Source of the DNA: a virus
IMG/VR virus record: IMGVR_UViG_3300043399_000685
Location: 1-24,412 of that record
Length of the DNA stretch: 24,412 bases
Direction: 5' to 3' (one strand)
Part shown: piece by piece, positions 6,851 through 15,553 of the stretch
How the letters are laid out: each line of letters starts with the position of its first letter
How positions within the stretch are numbered: position 1 is the first letter of the stretch
Translations under genes and position numbers: made by a program
The notes under the pieces: generated by a model
Databases searched by the model: none
The model's input: only the letters and a program-made list of their open reading frames with translations
Told to the model about the DNA's origin: nothing

Positions 6851-7678
6851 TTAGCCTTGTCCGAAAAAACTTGATTGATCCAATGTAACTTCAATCTTGT
6901 CTTCGTGACCGCACTCACTACATTTAATATCCATTCTGGGTATCTGCCACATGTCTTTGTTAGCTTCGAGCTTGGATTTGATTAGTTGGTAGCTTTCTTT
7001 AACTGAATTGGTCAGCCATTCTTTAATAAATTCGGGATCGGTAACCGTTTCAGTTGGTGTTTGTATGGATTCAATGCTGGTCAAAAACAAGTCAACCTGT
7101 ATTTCTGCAAGTCCTTGGTATATTTGATCTAGGTATTTTTGTCTAGTTTCCTGGTCTTCAACATCTTTAAGTTGGTTAAGAGTTTTCTGCAGTTTAAAGT
7201 TTTCTTGATTAAATGCAGTCATTTCCTTATAATTTAATGGTCTCAAGTTAACAGTCAACTCCCCAATTTGTAAAGAATTGTCAAAAACTTTGTCTTGATA
7301 CTGCTCCAATATCACGGGTAACTTGACCCCAAACTCATTTTCTTCCCCGCAGTTCCTGCATGTACTAGTAACCGTCATTTCGTCGCCATATGTAGCGATA
7401 CGAATTGCTACTAACAGTGCATCTACATCTAAACTTGGAAGTTCGCGAGCATTTTTAATATAAGGGCAGCAACTTTCAATCAGTTTAACTGTTGCTTCAC
7501 CATTGAATAAGGCATCTGGGGTCTTCATTATGATTTCATCCATGCCGGTCATGGAAAAAATTGGCACATTACTTGGGTCTCCTGTTAAGACACCTTCTTT
7601 ATAGAAAAGCCCCTTGCTTGGCAAGCTAATGTATATTTTGGGTTGCCTAAAATACTTTTGTAATGGGTTTGATAACAT
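6851..7678 (-). CDS. 26: gp26-like baseplate hub subunit
   Basis: A T4 baseplate hub family protein (PF12322-type) of 275 aa; T4 gp26 is 208 aa. Family-like segments include the start (MLSNPLQKYFRQPKIYISLPSKG), TGMDEIIMKTPDALFNG, and IESCCPYIKN. Two CxxC pairs, C107/C110 and C253/C256, could bind a zinc ion, each followed by a polar strand. gp26 helps build the central hub of the baseplate. It is on the minus strand with its own late promoter (TATAAATA at 7712-7705), and AGGAAG lies just upstream of the ATG. The opposite orientation to the large tail gene next door suggests a rearranged tail cluster compared with T4. Confidence 0.85.
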   Translation of the reverse strand: MLSNPLQKYFRQPKIYISLPSKGLFYKEGVLTGDPSNVPIFSMTGMDEIIMKTPDALFNGEATVKLIESCCPYIKNARELPSLDVDALLVAIRIATYGDEMTVTSTCRNCGEENEFGVKLPVILEQYQDKVFDNSLQIGELTVNLRPLNYKEMTAFNQENFKLQKTLNQLKDVEDQETRQKYLDQIYQGLAEIQVDLFLTSIESIQTPTETVTDPEFIKEWLTNSVKESYQLIKSKLEANKDMWQIPRMDIKCSECGHEDKIEVTLDQSSFFGQG

Positions 7679-7689
7679 AAAACTTCCTG

Positions 7690-7697
7690 ATAAATAT
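7690..7697 (+). promoter_or_regulatory. T4-type late promoter box (GATAAATA) for the tape-measure-like gene
   Basis: One mismatch from TATAAATA. The predicted start is near 7703, giving a leader of about 34 bases to the ATG at 7737. It is back to back with the minus-strand box at 7705-7712, so the two promoters are divergent and overlapping. Confidence 0.5.
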
Positions 7698-7704
7698 TAA
7701 ACGT

Positions 7705-7712
7705 ATTTATAT
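7705..7712 (-). promoter_or_regulatory. T4-type late promoter (TATAAATA) for gp26
   Basis: Exact consensus on the minus strand. The predicted start is near 7699, giving a leader of about 21 bases that contains AGGAAG before the gp26 ATG. Its start would fall inside the spacer of the plus-strand promoter, so the two divergent units may compete. Confidence 0.7.
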
Positions 7713-7736
7713 ACTTACATTTCCTGGAAAATAATA

Positions 7737-10700
7737 ATGGCACTAGATAAAAATGACATAGCCGCGTTAACTACAGCGTTTGAAAATGCTTTAAAGGGTA
7801 GAGGAATAGGTAAAACATCGGGTAGCGGTTGGGGCTCAGGGGGAGGTACTGCCAATACTGCTACATCGAATACAATTTCTTCAGGACTTTCTTTGGACTC
7901 GCTGAAAAATACAGCGAGTTCTGCTGCCGAAGGCATTTCTCTATTAACTGATGCAGCAAAGGGCAGTTTAAACACCTGGCGAGAACTATCTAGAAATGGT
8001 GCTACATTTAGCAACGATTTGCTGGGTATGACACTGGCTGCGGCAAATAGTCGTGTGAGTTTAGACGAGTTTAGTGACGTTATTATACGAAATGGTAAGC
8101 AAATGGCGGGACTTGGTGGGTCCGTAACTGCCGGCGCCGAAGCATTTGCAAAGTTTAGCCAAGGATTATTCGATAGTAAGATGGATACGCAAATGAGAAA
8201 TCTTGCGTACACTACTAAAGAAATGAACGAAGTTATGGCTATTCATATGGGTAACGTTCGCAGCTCTGCTCAAGTAGAAGGTGAAAATAAAAAGCGAGAA
8301 TATCAGGCCGCTAATAAGTTAGCAATTGAAATGGATGCAACTTCCAAACTCATGGGCAAAAGCCGTGAGATTCAAATGGAAGAAATGCGTGCTCGTCAAG
8401 TGGACATGCAAGTACAAGCCAAGATTCGCATGGAAGCTAACAAGATGCGAGCAGAAGGCAAGAGTGAAGCTGAAATATCTACTTACAAAGCCAGCGTCGC
8501 AGCAGCTTTAAAGAAAGCAACGGATGAAGGCGTTGGACAAGCTGCCAAAGAAATATTTGCAACGGGCACTGTGACCAGCCAAACTGGAGCCACACAAGCT
8601 GCACTAGCTCAAAGGCAAGTTGGTGCGGTGAAAGAACAATTTGGTGCAATACGAAGCGGCGACCTCGGCGCAGCGGAAGCGGCAGCAGCAAAAGCAACTT
8701 CTGAAGCAATTAAACTGCAAAACAATGAACAGATACAAAGTTTAATGACGTTGGGAGCAGCCGCAGGTCCAGATATTGAAGCTAGCCTAAAAGGCATGTT
8801 TGATGCTACGCAAACCATGGTTGATTCTTTAGAATCTATTGCCCGAGAAAACTCATTAAACTTAAAAACAGAAGCAGGTAGGGCTGAAGCAATTCGAATT
8901 GCAAATGAACGAATTTTAGCCAGCCAAACAAAAACAGCAGGTGTAACACAAGGTGCACTTGCTACAGAAAAAGTCCAACAAGAACTAAAGGCGGGTGCCG
9001 CAGGAGCAATCACTGCAATTAATGCTAGCGGAGAAAGTATAGCCGGTGCATTAAACAAAGTAGGCAGCACTATATCAGAAACATTAATTGCAATCGAAGG
9101 CCCTGGCAAAAGTCTCGGTGCAAAAATGGCTGAAGCTGCGCAAAAAGGGTTAAAACCCGAGCCTATCACTAGAAAAGAAGGTGAAGGTGAGCTAGCATTT
9201 AAAGAACGCCAAGAACAGGCTAGCGGTGGTCCGCTGGGATCAGCAATGGTTGCGGCAGTTAAAGCATCTAACATTGCGGTAGATGAAGTTAGCAAAGTGG
9301 TTACAGAACTTGTAACACAATTTGCAGATACTAGGTCAAGTCCTGTAACATTTCAAACAGATAAAGCCATACCAGTAACAATTGAATCAGATAAAACTAA
9401 ACCAGAAACACCTACAGTAGAAGTTAAGACAACTCGTGAAACTGGATCGGCTGGAACTGTAGGAAAACTTATTGAAGATTTTGGACAAGGCACACTGGCT
9501 ATGCTGCACGGTAAAGAAGGGGTTATTACCGAAGATCAGCTTAAAAATTTAGCATTAGGTATTCAGTCTGAAGGCGCTGCAACAGCAATTAATTCTTTAA
9601 AATCATCAGTGCCGAAGTTAGATTTAGGTGGAGTATCTAAAGATATTAAAACTACCTTTAGTTCAGTAAAAGTATCTACCAGCACCAGTACAACTGAAGA
9701 GGGAGAAAAAACAACTCAGCTTGTACAAAACGACAGTGCAAAAAAGGCAGCGGCACAATTAGAAAAATTAGATAGTGATTTTGAAAAGTTAAAAAGCGAA
9801 ACATTAGAACAAGTCAACAGTTCATTAAGAAAAAGTGGTATTCGAGAAGTATCCCCAATGCATATCGAAGCAGTTGATCCGGCTATTAAGGCTGCAAGAG
9901 AAAAGTACGAAGTTGAATCTAAGAAGTTACAGTCTGTAATTGATGCTGGAACTAAATGGGAAGTAACTTATAAAAAAGATGCCGCTGAAGAGAGTAAAAA
10001 AGTTTCTTATGAAGAAAGAACCGCCAAGTTTAACGATTTACAAGCAGCTTCAGATCAAATTAAAGAAAATTCAAAGCTTACACAGCAGTCAATTAAAGAA
10101 AAGAAAACCGCATCGCAGGAGATGTCTAGAGTTCAAGCGGCTGAATTAAGAGAGGCTCAAAAACAAGCAGAACTGTCAAAGGATCTAATAGGTAAAAACG
10201 TTGCAGGAATGAGTGATAACGCAATTTCCGATATGATTAAGAAAAGTGGTGCCAAATTTGAAAACTTTTATATTGATACCACTAAAAAAGGAGAAACTAT
10301 ATTAAAAAGTTTCTCCGCAGATTACGTGGAAGCCAATAAGAAATCGAAAGAAATACCGGACGGTAACATACGTATCAGTCAAGAAGAATATTTAAAACGG
10401 TCTTTTGAAGTAGATGCAGAAAAAGAACGTGTGCAAAAGACCGGTGTAATTGATCCAAAGATTATTGAACGATCAATGCAGTTAGGAAAAATAAATCTCA
10501 ACGACAGTCAAAAGAAAATATACGATGAAATGATGTCGATGAGCTCGACTGCTGCAAAACAGCGTTTAGAATCATTGAAAGAAGAATCCCAGGCTGCGGT
10601 TACTGCTAATCGAGGTGCTGCTGACGCCATGAAAATCATGGAAGACCGTTATGAAAAAGAAGGGCGGCTTGCTGAATTAGAACATAATGAAGAGTACAAG

Positions 10701-11858
10701 AGGCTATCCGAACAATTATCGGCATCCAGCAACTTATCTAAGGTTAAGAATGCAGAATTAACTGCAGCAAAACAGGCTGCTGATACTCAGGCAATTATTG
10801 CAGAAATTACAGGTAAGAAAACTGAAGAACTTAAAAACACGCAAATTGAAGCTGCAAAAGAAGTACAAAAGAATGCAGAACTAACTAATAGTGCATTAAT
10901 CAATGCAGTTCCGACTAAAGAGTTAACTTTATCTACGGAAGAGCTTACAGCTAAATTAACACAAGGTCAGAAAAATTACTTTAACTATCTGTTAAAGCAA
11001 GATGACGAAACAATAAAGTACAAAGAAGAAAGTACAAAACAACAACTCACGCTTGATATTGAGAAGTTAAAAGCAGCAGATGATAGAATAGAATCAGTAA
11101 AAGCGGAAATACAAAACGCTAGTACTGCTAATCAAAAGAAACAACTAGAATTTAAGCTAGAGGGTTATAAGCAAGAAAAAACGGCATTAGAAGAATCTAA
11201 AAAGTATCATGAAGAAGATCTAGAAACGATCAATAAAGCAATTGAAGCTAAAAAGAAAAATATAGATGCTACAACGCAAATTGTAGAAGCAGCTTCGGAA
11301 AAAATAGAGCAGGCAAAACTAGATGTTCAGACTGTTGCTGATGTAACAAGCAATTCTAAACAAGAATCGTCAGCTACTGCTAAAGAATCTGCTGTAAACA
11401 AAAATAGAATATTAGATTCCGAAAAATTACGTGCCAAGGCAGTTAACAAAGAAGGAAAAGTAGATTTAAACAGTATCTATCAATTGCCTGGAATGAAGGG
11501 GGTTGCTTCTGAATTAAAGACAGCCCCCAAAGAACCACCAGCCGCATCTGCAGATGCAAAAGGTGCATTAAATAAAGTAGCTGAAGACAAAGCTAAAGCA
11601 GAGAAAGAAAAAGAAGCTGCACAAGCAGAAGCTGCAAAGGCAAAAACCCCACCGCCTACAGCTGCCACTACCAAACCCGCTGAAAATGCTGCAGCACATA
11701 AAAAGCCAGCTACTCTTGATGACGTTGTGGGTAGTTTAAATAGATTAAATACACAAATGAGTCAGCTGATTACACAGCAATCAGAATTACTGAACAAACA
11801 AATTAAGACAACTAGATCATCTGGTTCGTCAAATATATATGATAGAGTAACACCATAA
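7737..11858 (+). CDS. Very large coiled-coil structural protein, probable tail tape measure
   Basis: A 1373-aa protein. The first 120 residues are Gly/Ser-rich, then helical (ISLLTDAAKG, SRNGATFSNDLLGM). The rest is mostly Lys/Glu/Ala/Gln-rich coiled coil, with an Ala/Pro-rich linker near 1270-1330 and a polar end. Around residues 580-602 is LAMLHGKEGVITEDQL, close to the LLHGxEAVIP motif common in tape measure and related tail proteins. It lies between hub gene 26 and portal gene 20, a position consistent with tail assembly. T4 gp29 is only 590 aa, so if this sets tail length the tail would be much longer than that of T4. An internal virion or other structural role is possible because hydrophobic segments are few. 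Confidence 0.6.
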   Translation: MALDKNDIAALTTAFENALKGRGIGKTSGSGWGSGGGTANTATSNTISSGLSLDSLKNTASSAAEGISLLTDAAKGSLNTWRELSRNGATFSNDLLGMTLAAANSRVSLDEFSDVIIRNGKQMAGLGGSVTAGAEAFAKFSQGLFDSKMDTQMRNLAYTTKEMNEVMAIHMGNVRSSAQVEGENKKREYQAANKLAIEMDATSKLMGKSREIQMEEMRARQVDMQVQAKIRMEANKMRAEGKSEAEISTYKASVAAALKKATDEGVGQAAKEIFATGTVTSQTGATQAALAQRQVGAVKEQFGAIRSGDLGAAEAAAAKATSEAIKLQNNEQIQSLMTLGAAAGPDIEASLKGMFDATQTMVDSLESIARENSLNLKTEAGRAEAIRIANERILASQTKTAGVTQGALATEKVQQELKAGAAGAITAINASGESIAGALNKVGSTISETLIAIEGPGKSLGAKMAEAAQKGLKPEPITRKEGEGELAFKERQEQASGGPLGSAMVAAVKASNIAVDEVSKVVTELVTQFADTRSSPVTFQTDKAIPVTIESDKTKPETPTVEVKTTRETGSAGTVGKLIEDFGQGTLAMLHGKEGVITEDQLKNLALGIQSEGAATAINSLKSSVPKLDLGGVSKDIKTTFSSVKVSTSTSTTEEGEKTTQLVQNDSAKKAAAQLEKLDSDFEKLKSETLEQVNSSLRKSGIREVSPMHIEAVDPAIKAAREKYEVESKKLQSVIDAGTKWEVTYKKDAAEESKKVSYEERTAKFNDLQAASDQIKENSKLTQQSIKEKKTASQEMSRVQAAELREAQKQAELSKDLIGKNVAGMSDNAISDMIKKSGAKFENFYIDTTKKGETILKSFSADYVEANKKSKEIPDGNIRISQEEYLKRSFEVDAEKERVQKTGVIDPKIIERSMQLGKINLNDSQKKIYDEMMSMSSTAAKQRLESLKEESQAAVTANRGAADAMKIMEDRYEKEGRLAELEHNEEYKRLSEQLSASSNLSKVKNAELTAAKQAADTQAIIAEITGKKTEELKNTQIEAAKEVQKNAELTNSALINAVPTKELTLSTEELTAKLTQGQKNYFNYLLKQDDETIKYKEESTKQQLTLDIEKLKAADDRIESVKAEIQNASTANQKKQLEFKLEGYKQEKTALEESKKYHEEDLETINKAIEAKKKNIDATTQIVEAASEKIEQAKLDVQTVADVTSNSKQESSATAKESAVNKNRILDSEKLRAKAVNKEGKVDLNSIYQLPGMKGVASELKTAPKEPPAASADAKGALNKVAEDKAKAEKEKEAAQAEAAKAKTPPPTAATTKPAENAAAHKKPATLDDVVGSLNRLNTQMSQLITQQSELLNKQIKTTRSSGSSNIYDRVTP

Positions 11859-11859
11859 T

Positions 11860-13605
11860 ATGTCTTGGAAAAAGTTTTTTACCCCCGTAGAAGTTAATAC
11901 TAACCCTAGTAGTTTTAGTCCGTTGACTTCCACTAGTAACCCTGGTCCAGCTAGAAAAAACTATTCTAGTTTCCTTCCTGATGTTTACACTGGTGCACCT
12001 AACCGTGTTGAACGATATCAGCAGTATGATACTATGGATATGGATAGCGAAGTAAACGCGGCATTGGATATCATTGCAGAATTTTGTAGCCAAAAAAATA
12101 GAGAAAACGAAACACCATTTAGCCTTTACTTTAAAAGCAAAGCTACTAATAGTGAAGTCAGTATTCTTAGGGAATATCTACAACAATGGTGCAAATTACA
12201 AAAATTTGAGACTCGTATTTTCCGTATTGTACGTAATGTATTCAAATACGGAGATTGTTTCTTTGTAAGAGACCCGGAAACATATAAATGGATGCACATT
12301 GATCCTGCAAAAATTGTTAAGGTTATCGTAAACGAAAGTGAAGGCAAAGAACCTGAGCAATATGTTATACGAGATTTAAACCCCAATCTTGTTGACTTAT
12401 CAGTTACACAGATAAATCCTAGCTATCTAAACACCAATCAACGTGGAACAAACTTTGCAGGTCCTGGTGGAGCCAGTGCAACCAGTGCAACAGGAAGTGC
12501 ATACGGTGGTAACATTGGTACTAGATTCAGCACCGGGGAAACTGAGTTAGCTATTAATTCGGAACATGTAATACATTTAAGTTTAAGCGAGGGCTTAGAT
12601 AATAACTATCCATTTGGTAATAGTCTGTTGGAAAATATTTTTAAAGTTTTCAAGCAAAAAGAACTATTAGAAGATGCGATATTAATATATCGTATACAAC
12701 GTGCTCCGGAACGTCGAATTTTCTACATTGATGTTGGTAACATGCCCAGCCACTTGGCTATGGGGTTTGTTGAACGTGTTAAAAATGAAATACATCAACG
12801 CCGCATACCTAGTGCTACAGGCGGCGGACAAAACGTGATTGACAGTGCGTACAATCCACTAAGCATTAACGAAGACTACTTCTTTCCAACTACAGCAGAG
12901 GGTCGAGGATCAAAGGTTGAAACACTACCAGGCGGTACTAATTTAGGTGAAATTGATGATTTAAAATATTTTACCAATAAACTATTCCGTGGTTTACGTA
13001 TTCCTAGTAGTTATCTACCAACAGGCGCAGATGACAGTGCATCTCAGTACAATGATGGTCGAGTTGGTACTGCTTACATTCAAGAACTTAGATTCAATAA
13101 TTATTGCATGAGATTGCAAAGTTTAATGCAAGATGAATTTGATCAAGAATTTAAACTGTACCTATACAGTAGGGGAGTAAACATTGATAGTTCATTATTT
13201 GAATTAAAGTTTCAGCCTCCTCAAAACTTTGCCAGTTATCGTCAAGCAGAACTTGACAACCAGCGTATTAATACCTATGGCACTATCAGTCAACAAACTT
13301 ATATTAGTAAGAGGTTTGCTCTTAAGCGCTATCTAGGGTTAAGCGAAGAAGAGATTGCAGAAAACGAACGTTTATGGGCTGAAGAAAATGGAAAAGGTCA
13401 TCCATCAGTTACAGACAGCTCAGGCGAGTTACGAAGTGTAGGCGTAAGCCAAGCAGGAATTGAAAACGATATGGGCGCAATGACTGATACTATGGCTCCG
13501 CCTGGAATGCCTCTCCCACCAGGTTCTGCTGCAGGCCCAGCTCCTGGCGGTGCACCTCAGGGTGCAGCTGCACCAGTACCGGGAACAACTCCCCCAATTG
13601 TATAA
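11860..13605 (+). CDS. 20: gp20-like portal vertex protein
   Basis: Portal of the T4 head, through which DNA is packaged and to which the tail joins. Of 581 aa (T4 gp20 is 524). Family hallmarks: ERYQQYDTMDMDSEVNAALD near 50-70, VFKYGDCFF, GLDNNYPFGNSLLE, RAPERRIFYIDVGNMP, and TLPGGTNLGEIDDLKYF followed by a segment with LRIPSSYLP. The last 50 or so residues are Pro/Gly/Ala-rich low complexity (PPGMPLPPGSAAGPAPGG), an addition beyond the conserved portal fold. It starts 1 base after the preceding stop (TAA-T-ATG), suggesting translational coupling. The 3' end contains a late promoter for the next gene. Confidence 0.95.
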   Translation: MSWKKFFTPVEVNTNPSSFSPLTSTSNPGPARKNYSSFLPDVYTGAPNRVERYQQYDTMDMDSEVNAALDIIAEFCSQKNRENETPFSLYFKSKATNSEVSILREYLQQWCKLQKFETRIFRIVRNVFKYGDCFFVRDPETYKWMHIDPAKIVKVIVNESEGKEPEQYVIRDLNPNLVDLSVTQINPSYLNTNQRGTNFAGPGGASATSATGSAYGGNIGTRFSTGETELAINSEHVIHLSLSEGLDNNYPFGNSLLENIFKVFKQKELLEDAILIYRIQRAPERRIFYIDVGNMPSHLAMGFVERVKNEIHQRRIPSATGGGQNVIDSAYNPLSINEDYFFPTTAEGRGSKVETLPGGTNLGEIDDLKYFTNKLFRGLRIPSSYLPTGADDSASQYNDGRVGTAYIQELRFNNYCMRLQSLMQDEFDQEFKLYLYSRGVNIDSSLFELKFQPPQNFASYRQAELDNQRINTYGTISQQTYISKRFALKRYLGLSEEEIAENERLWAEENGKGHPSVTDSSGELRSVGVSQAGIENDMGAMTDTMAPPGMPLPPGSAAGPAPGGAPQGAAAPVPGTTPPIV

Positions 13606-13608
13606 ATA
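13601..13608 (+). promoter_or_regulatory. T4-type late promoter (TATAAATA) at the gene 20 stop
   Basis: Exact consensus that includes part of the gene 20 stop region. The normal T4 spacing puts the transcription start at about 13614, the A of the next ATG, so this promoter would make a leaderless transcript or one read from the second ATG at 13638. Confidence 0.6.
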
Positions 13609-13613
13609 ATAAT

Positions 13614-13856
13614 ATGATATTGAGAGAACTATTTTATATGGATCAAGACACCCGTTCGGTGTCTAACGACATGCGTTACGACGGTAGCCGAGACTCTCTC
13701 ATGCCGATAAAGCGTAAAGATACACGCAAAACTCGCCTAACATTAGAACAGATCAAACAGCTACGGCAAGCATCTGAACAACATATTTTAGAGCAGGAAA
13801 AAGAATTAGAATTCATTGAACAAATGTATAAACCACCTGCTCAGCCGGCGATGTAA
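13614..13856 (+). CDS. Small head-cluster protein between portal and prohead core (gp67-position)
   Basis: An 80-aa protein. A basic middle, KDTRKTRLTLEQIKQLRQ, followed by a charged helix to EQMYKPPAQPAM, resembles small conserved proteins found after gene 20 in T4-like aquatic phages. T4 has the prohead core gene 67 at this position, so a core role is possible, but the sequence alone does not show it. Two starts are possible: ATG at 13614 (MILRELFYMDQ) or ATG at 13638 (MDQDTRS). The late promoter just upstream predicts a start of transcription at the first ATG, which would favour the second, or leaderless translation from the first. Confidence 0.7.
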   Translation: MILRELFYMDQDTRSVSNDMRYDGSRDSLMPIKRKDTRKTRLTLEQIKQLRQASEQHILEQEKELEFIEQMYKPPAQPAM

Positions 13857-13950
13857 ATAAAAACATTCAAAAAATCACTATTTCCGTATAGAATTTACAA
13901 TTATATGTAAATATATTTGACAGCCTTACAACCTTAAAGGAGAATAAACA
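13857..13950 (+). promoter_or_regulatory. Leader of the acidic core gene: small hairpin, late-like box, strong RBS
   Basis: The spacer holds an ATTTAC/GTAAAT hairpin at about 13893-13912, overlapping a late-promoter-like TGTAAATA, and then AAAGGAG about 9 bases before the ATG at 13951. A TTGACA at about 13917-13922 has no matching -10 at the right distance, so I do not call a sigma70 promoter here. Confidence 0.4.
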
Positions 13951-14898
13951 ATGACTGACCGAAGCAAGTTCGAGCAGATGCTCGAGTATTTAATTAGTGA
14001 AGAACAAGATAAAGCGCGTGAAGTATTTCACCAACTAGTAGTTGAAAAGTCACGCGAAATATATGAATCCATCTTAGCCGAAGAGCTAGATGACGATGAA
14101 GAAGTTGACGAGGGTATGGAAGTTACCTTCCGTGAAACTGAAGACGAAGATGACGAAATGGGCGCCGATCCATTCGGTAGCGAAGACGACGGTGAAGTCG
14201 GCGGAGATGCTACAGATGACTTCATGGGCGACATCGATGCAGATTCCGATATGGATTCTGACATGGATTCCGATATGGACATGGATGGTGCTGAAGGAGA
14301 AGGCGATCTAGAAGATCGTGTTATGGATCTAGAAGACGCATTAGATGACCTACGTGCCGAATTTGAGCAAATGATGGGCGACGAAGAAGGCGAAGAAGAA
14401 CCTGAAGGCATGGACTTCGGTGGCGAAGAGGGCGAAGCAGACGACGAAGCTGATGACGAAATGGACATGGGCGACGAAGAAGGCGAAGAAGAAGAGGAAG
14501 AGGAAGAAGAAATCAAAGACAGTTTCGATGCCACAGCATTTATGCGTGAGTACATTGAAAAAGTCAGCGGCGGCCACGGTGCTGAAAAGAAATCTTCTGG
14601 CGACAACGGTGATAATGTAAAGAGCGTTATTGATAACATGAAGAACGACATGGGCGGTACAACTGCCAATATCGTGAAGGGCGGCGAAGCTGGCGGTAAG
14701 GGCGTACAAAGCGGTCTACTAAAGCCAACTGCTAAAGAAGAAAATTTCGGCAACATTAATGTTCCTGGCGGAAAAGCTGGTAAAACAGCATTCAAGAAAA
14801 AAGAACCAGGACACGGTGCTGAAAGAAAAGGTAGTGGAGACAACGGCGACAAGAGCGCAGGTAGCCCTATCAATGGTGCTCCGAAAAGAGCAAAGTAA
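13951..14898 (+). CDS. Highly acidic prohead core (scaffold-type) protein
   Basis: A 315-aa protein. A normal helical N-terminus (residues 1-45, FEQMLEYLISEEQDKAREVFHQ) is followed by a very acidic Asp/Glu/Gly/Met region to about 190, including an MDSDMDSDMDMD run and a long Glu tract. A helix (VMDLEDALDDLRAEFEQMM) sits within it. The C-terminal third is Gly/Lys-rich with a repeated GHGAE(K/R)K-x-SGDNGD motif at about 208-221 and 287-300. It lies between 20 and 21, the place of core genes 67/68 in T4, and similar proteins in aquatic T4-like phages start the same way. Acidic, disordered core proteins are typical scaffold components cut by gp21. Exact equivalence with gp68 is not shown. Confidence 0.7.
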   Translation: MTDRSKFEQMLEYLISEEQDKAREVFHQLVVEKSREIYESILAEELDDDEEVDEGMEVTFRETEDEDDEMGADPFGSEDDGEVGGDATDDFMGDIDADSDMDSDMDSDMDMDGAEGEGDLEDRVMDLEDALDDLRAEFEQMMGDEEGEEEPEGMDFGGEEGEADDEADDEMDMGDEEGEEEEEEEEEIKDSFDATAFMREYIEKVSGGHGAEKKSSGDNGDNVKSVIDNMKNDMGGTTANIVKGGEAGGKGVQSGLLKPTAKEENFGNINVPGGKAGKTAFKKKEPGHGAERKGSGDNGDKSAGSPINGAPKRAK

Positions 14899-14910
14899 GA
14901 AGGTATGACG

Positions 14911-15540
14911 ATGAATTATCTTCGTGAAAATCTGAGTTTCGACCAGGCGAAAGTGGTCGTTGAATCCGATGAGGGCACTGGTGGTAAGAACCTTTATATG
15001 AAAGGTATCTTTATCCAAGGTGACAAGCGGAATCAAAATCAGCGTGTTTATCCTGCAAGAGAGATTGCTAGGGCTGTCAAGACCCTGAACGATCAAATCG
15101 CAGGTGGCTATTCAGTTTTAGGCGAAGTTGATCATCCAGATGACCTAAGAATTAACCTTGACCGTGTAAGTCATATGATTACAGAAATGTGGATGGATGG
15201 CACAGACGGTTATGGAAAATTAAAAATCCTACCTACCCCAATGGGAGAACTAGTTAAAGCTATGTTGACCAGTGGGGTTAAGTTAGGAGTCAGTAGTCGC
15301 GGATCCGGGAACGTCAAAGAAGACGGTTCCGGTGAAGTATCAGATTTTGAAATTATCACAGTTGATGTGGTAGCTCAACCAAGTGCTCCAGGAGCGTATC
15401 CTACACCGATTTACGAACACCTCATGAATACTCGTGGGGGATATAGTAGCCTTCGTATAGCGAAGGAGGTGCAGGGCGATCCTAAGGCGCAAACATATAT
15501 TAAAGAAAGCCTATTACGCATAATAGGCGGACTCCAATAA
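14911..15540 (+). CDS. 21: gp21-like prohead core protease
   Basis: Serine protease of the T4 prohead family (peptidase U9/S77-type). It cleaves the scaffold and the capsid N-terminus after L/I-x-E during head maturation. The catalytic His is in GEVDHPDD (H75 here) and the Ser in GVSSRGSG (S128/S129). The FIQGDKRNQNQRVYP motif after a short helix is also typical. T4 gp21 is 212 aa; this form is 209 aa. I chose the ATG at 14911 (MNYLRENLSF) because AAGG upstream is then 7 bases away; the ATG at 14905 would be too close. It is followed after 13 bases by gene 22, with GAGGAG as its ribosome site. Confidence 0.93.
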   Translation: MNYLRENLSFDQAKVVVESDEGTGGKNLYMKGIFIQGDKRNQNQRVYPAREIARAVKTLNDQIAGGYSVLGEVDHPDDLRINLDRVSHMITEMWMDGTDGYGKLKILPTPMGELVKAMLTSGVKLGVSSRGSGNVKEDGSGEVSDFEIITVDVVAQPSAPGAYPTPIYEHLMNTRGGYSSLRIAKEVQGDPKAQTYIKESLLRIIGGLQ

Positions 15541-15553
15541 CGAGGAGAAACAC

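Noticed and set aside
8609-9295. Minus-strand 228-aa ORF inside the tape-measure-like gene
   Set aside because: The Ala/Gln/Lys codons of the plus gene leave few stops on the other strand. No ribosome site, no motif, wholly nested.
13917-13940. TTGACA as a sigma70 promoter for the acidic core gene
   Set aside because: The -10 position falls on GAGAAT, part of the ribosome site, and matches poorly.
14028-14873. Long minus-strand ORF (281 aa), Ser/Pro-rich
   Set aside because: Mirror image of the acidic core gene: its Ser-rich composition is the reverse complement of Asp/Glu codons. The plus frame has a strong ribosome site and head-operon context.
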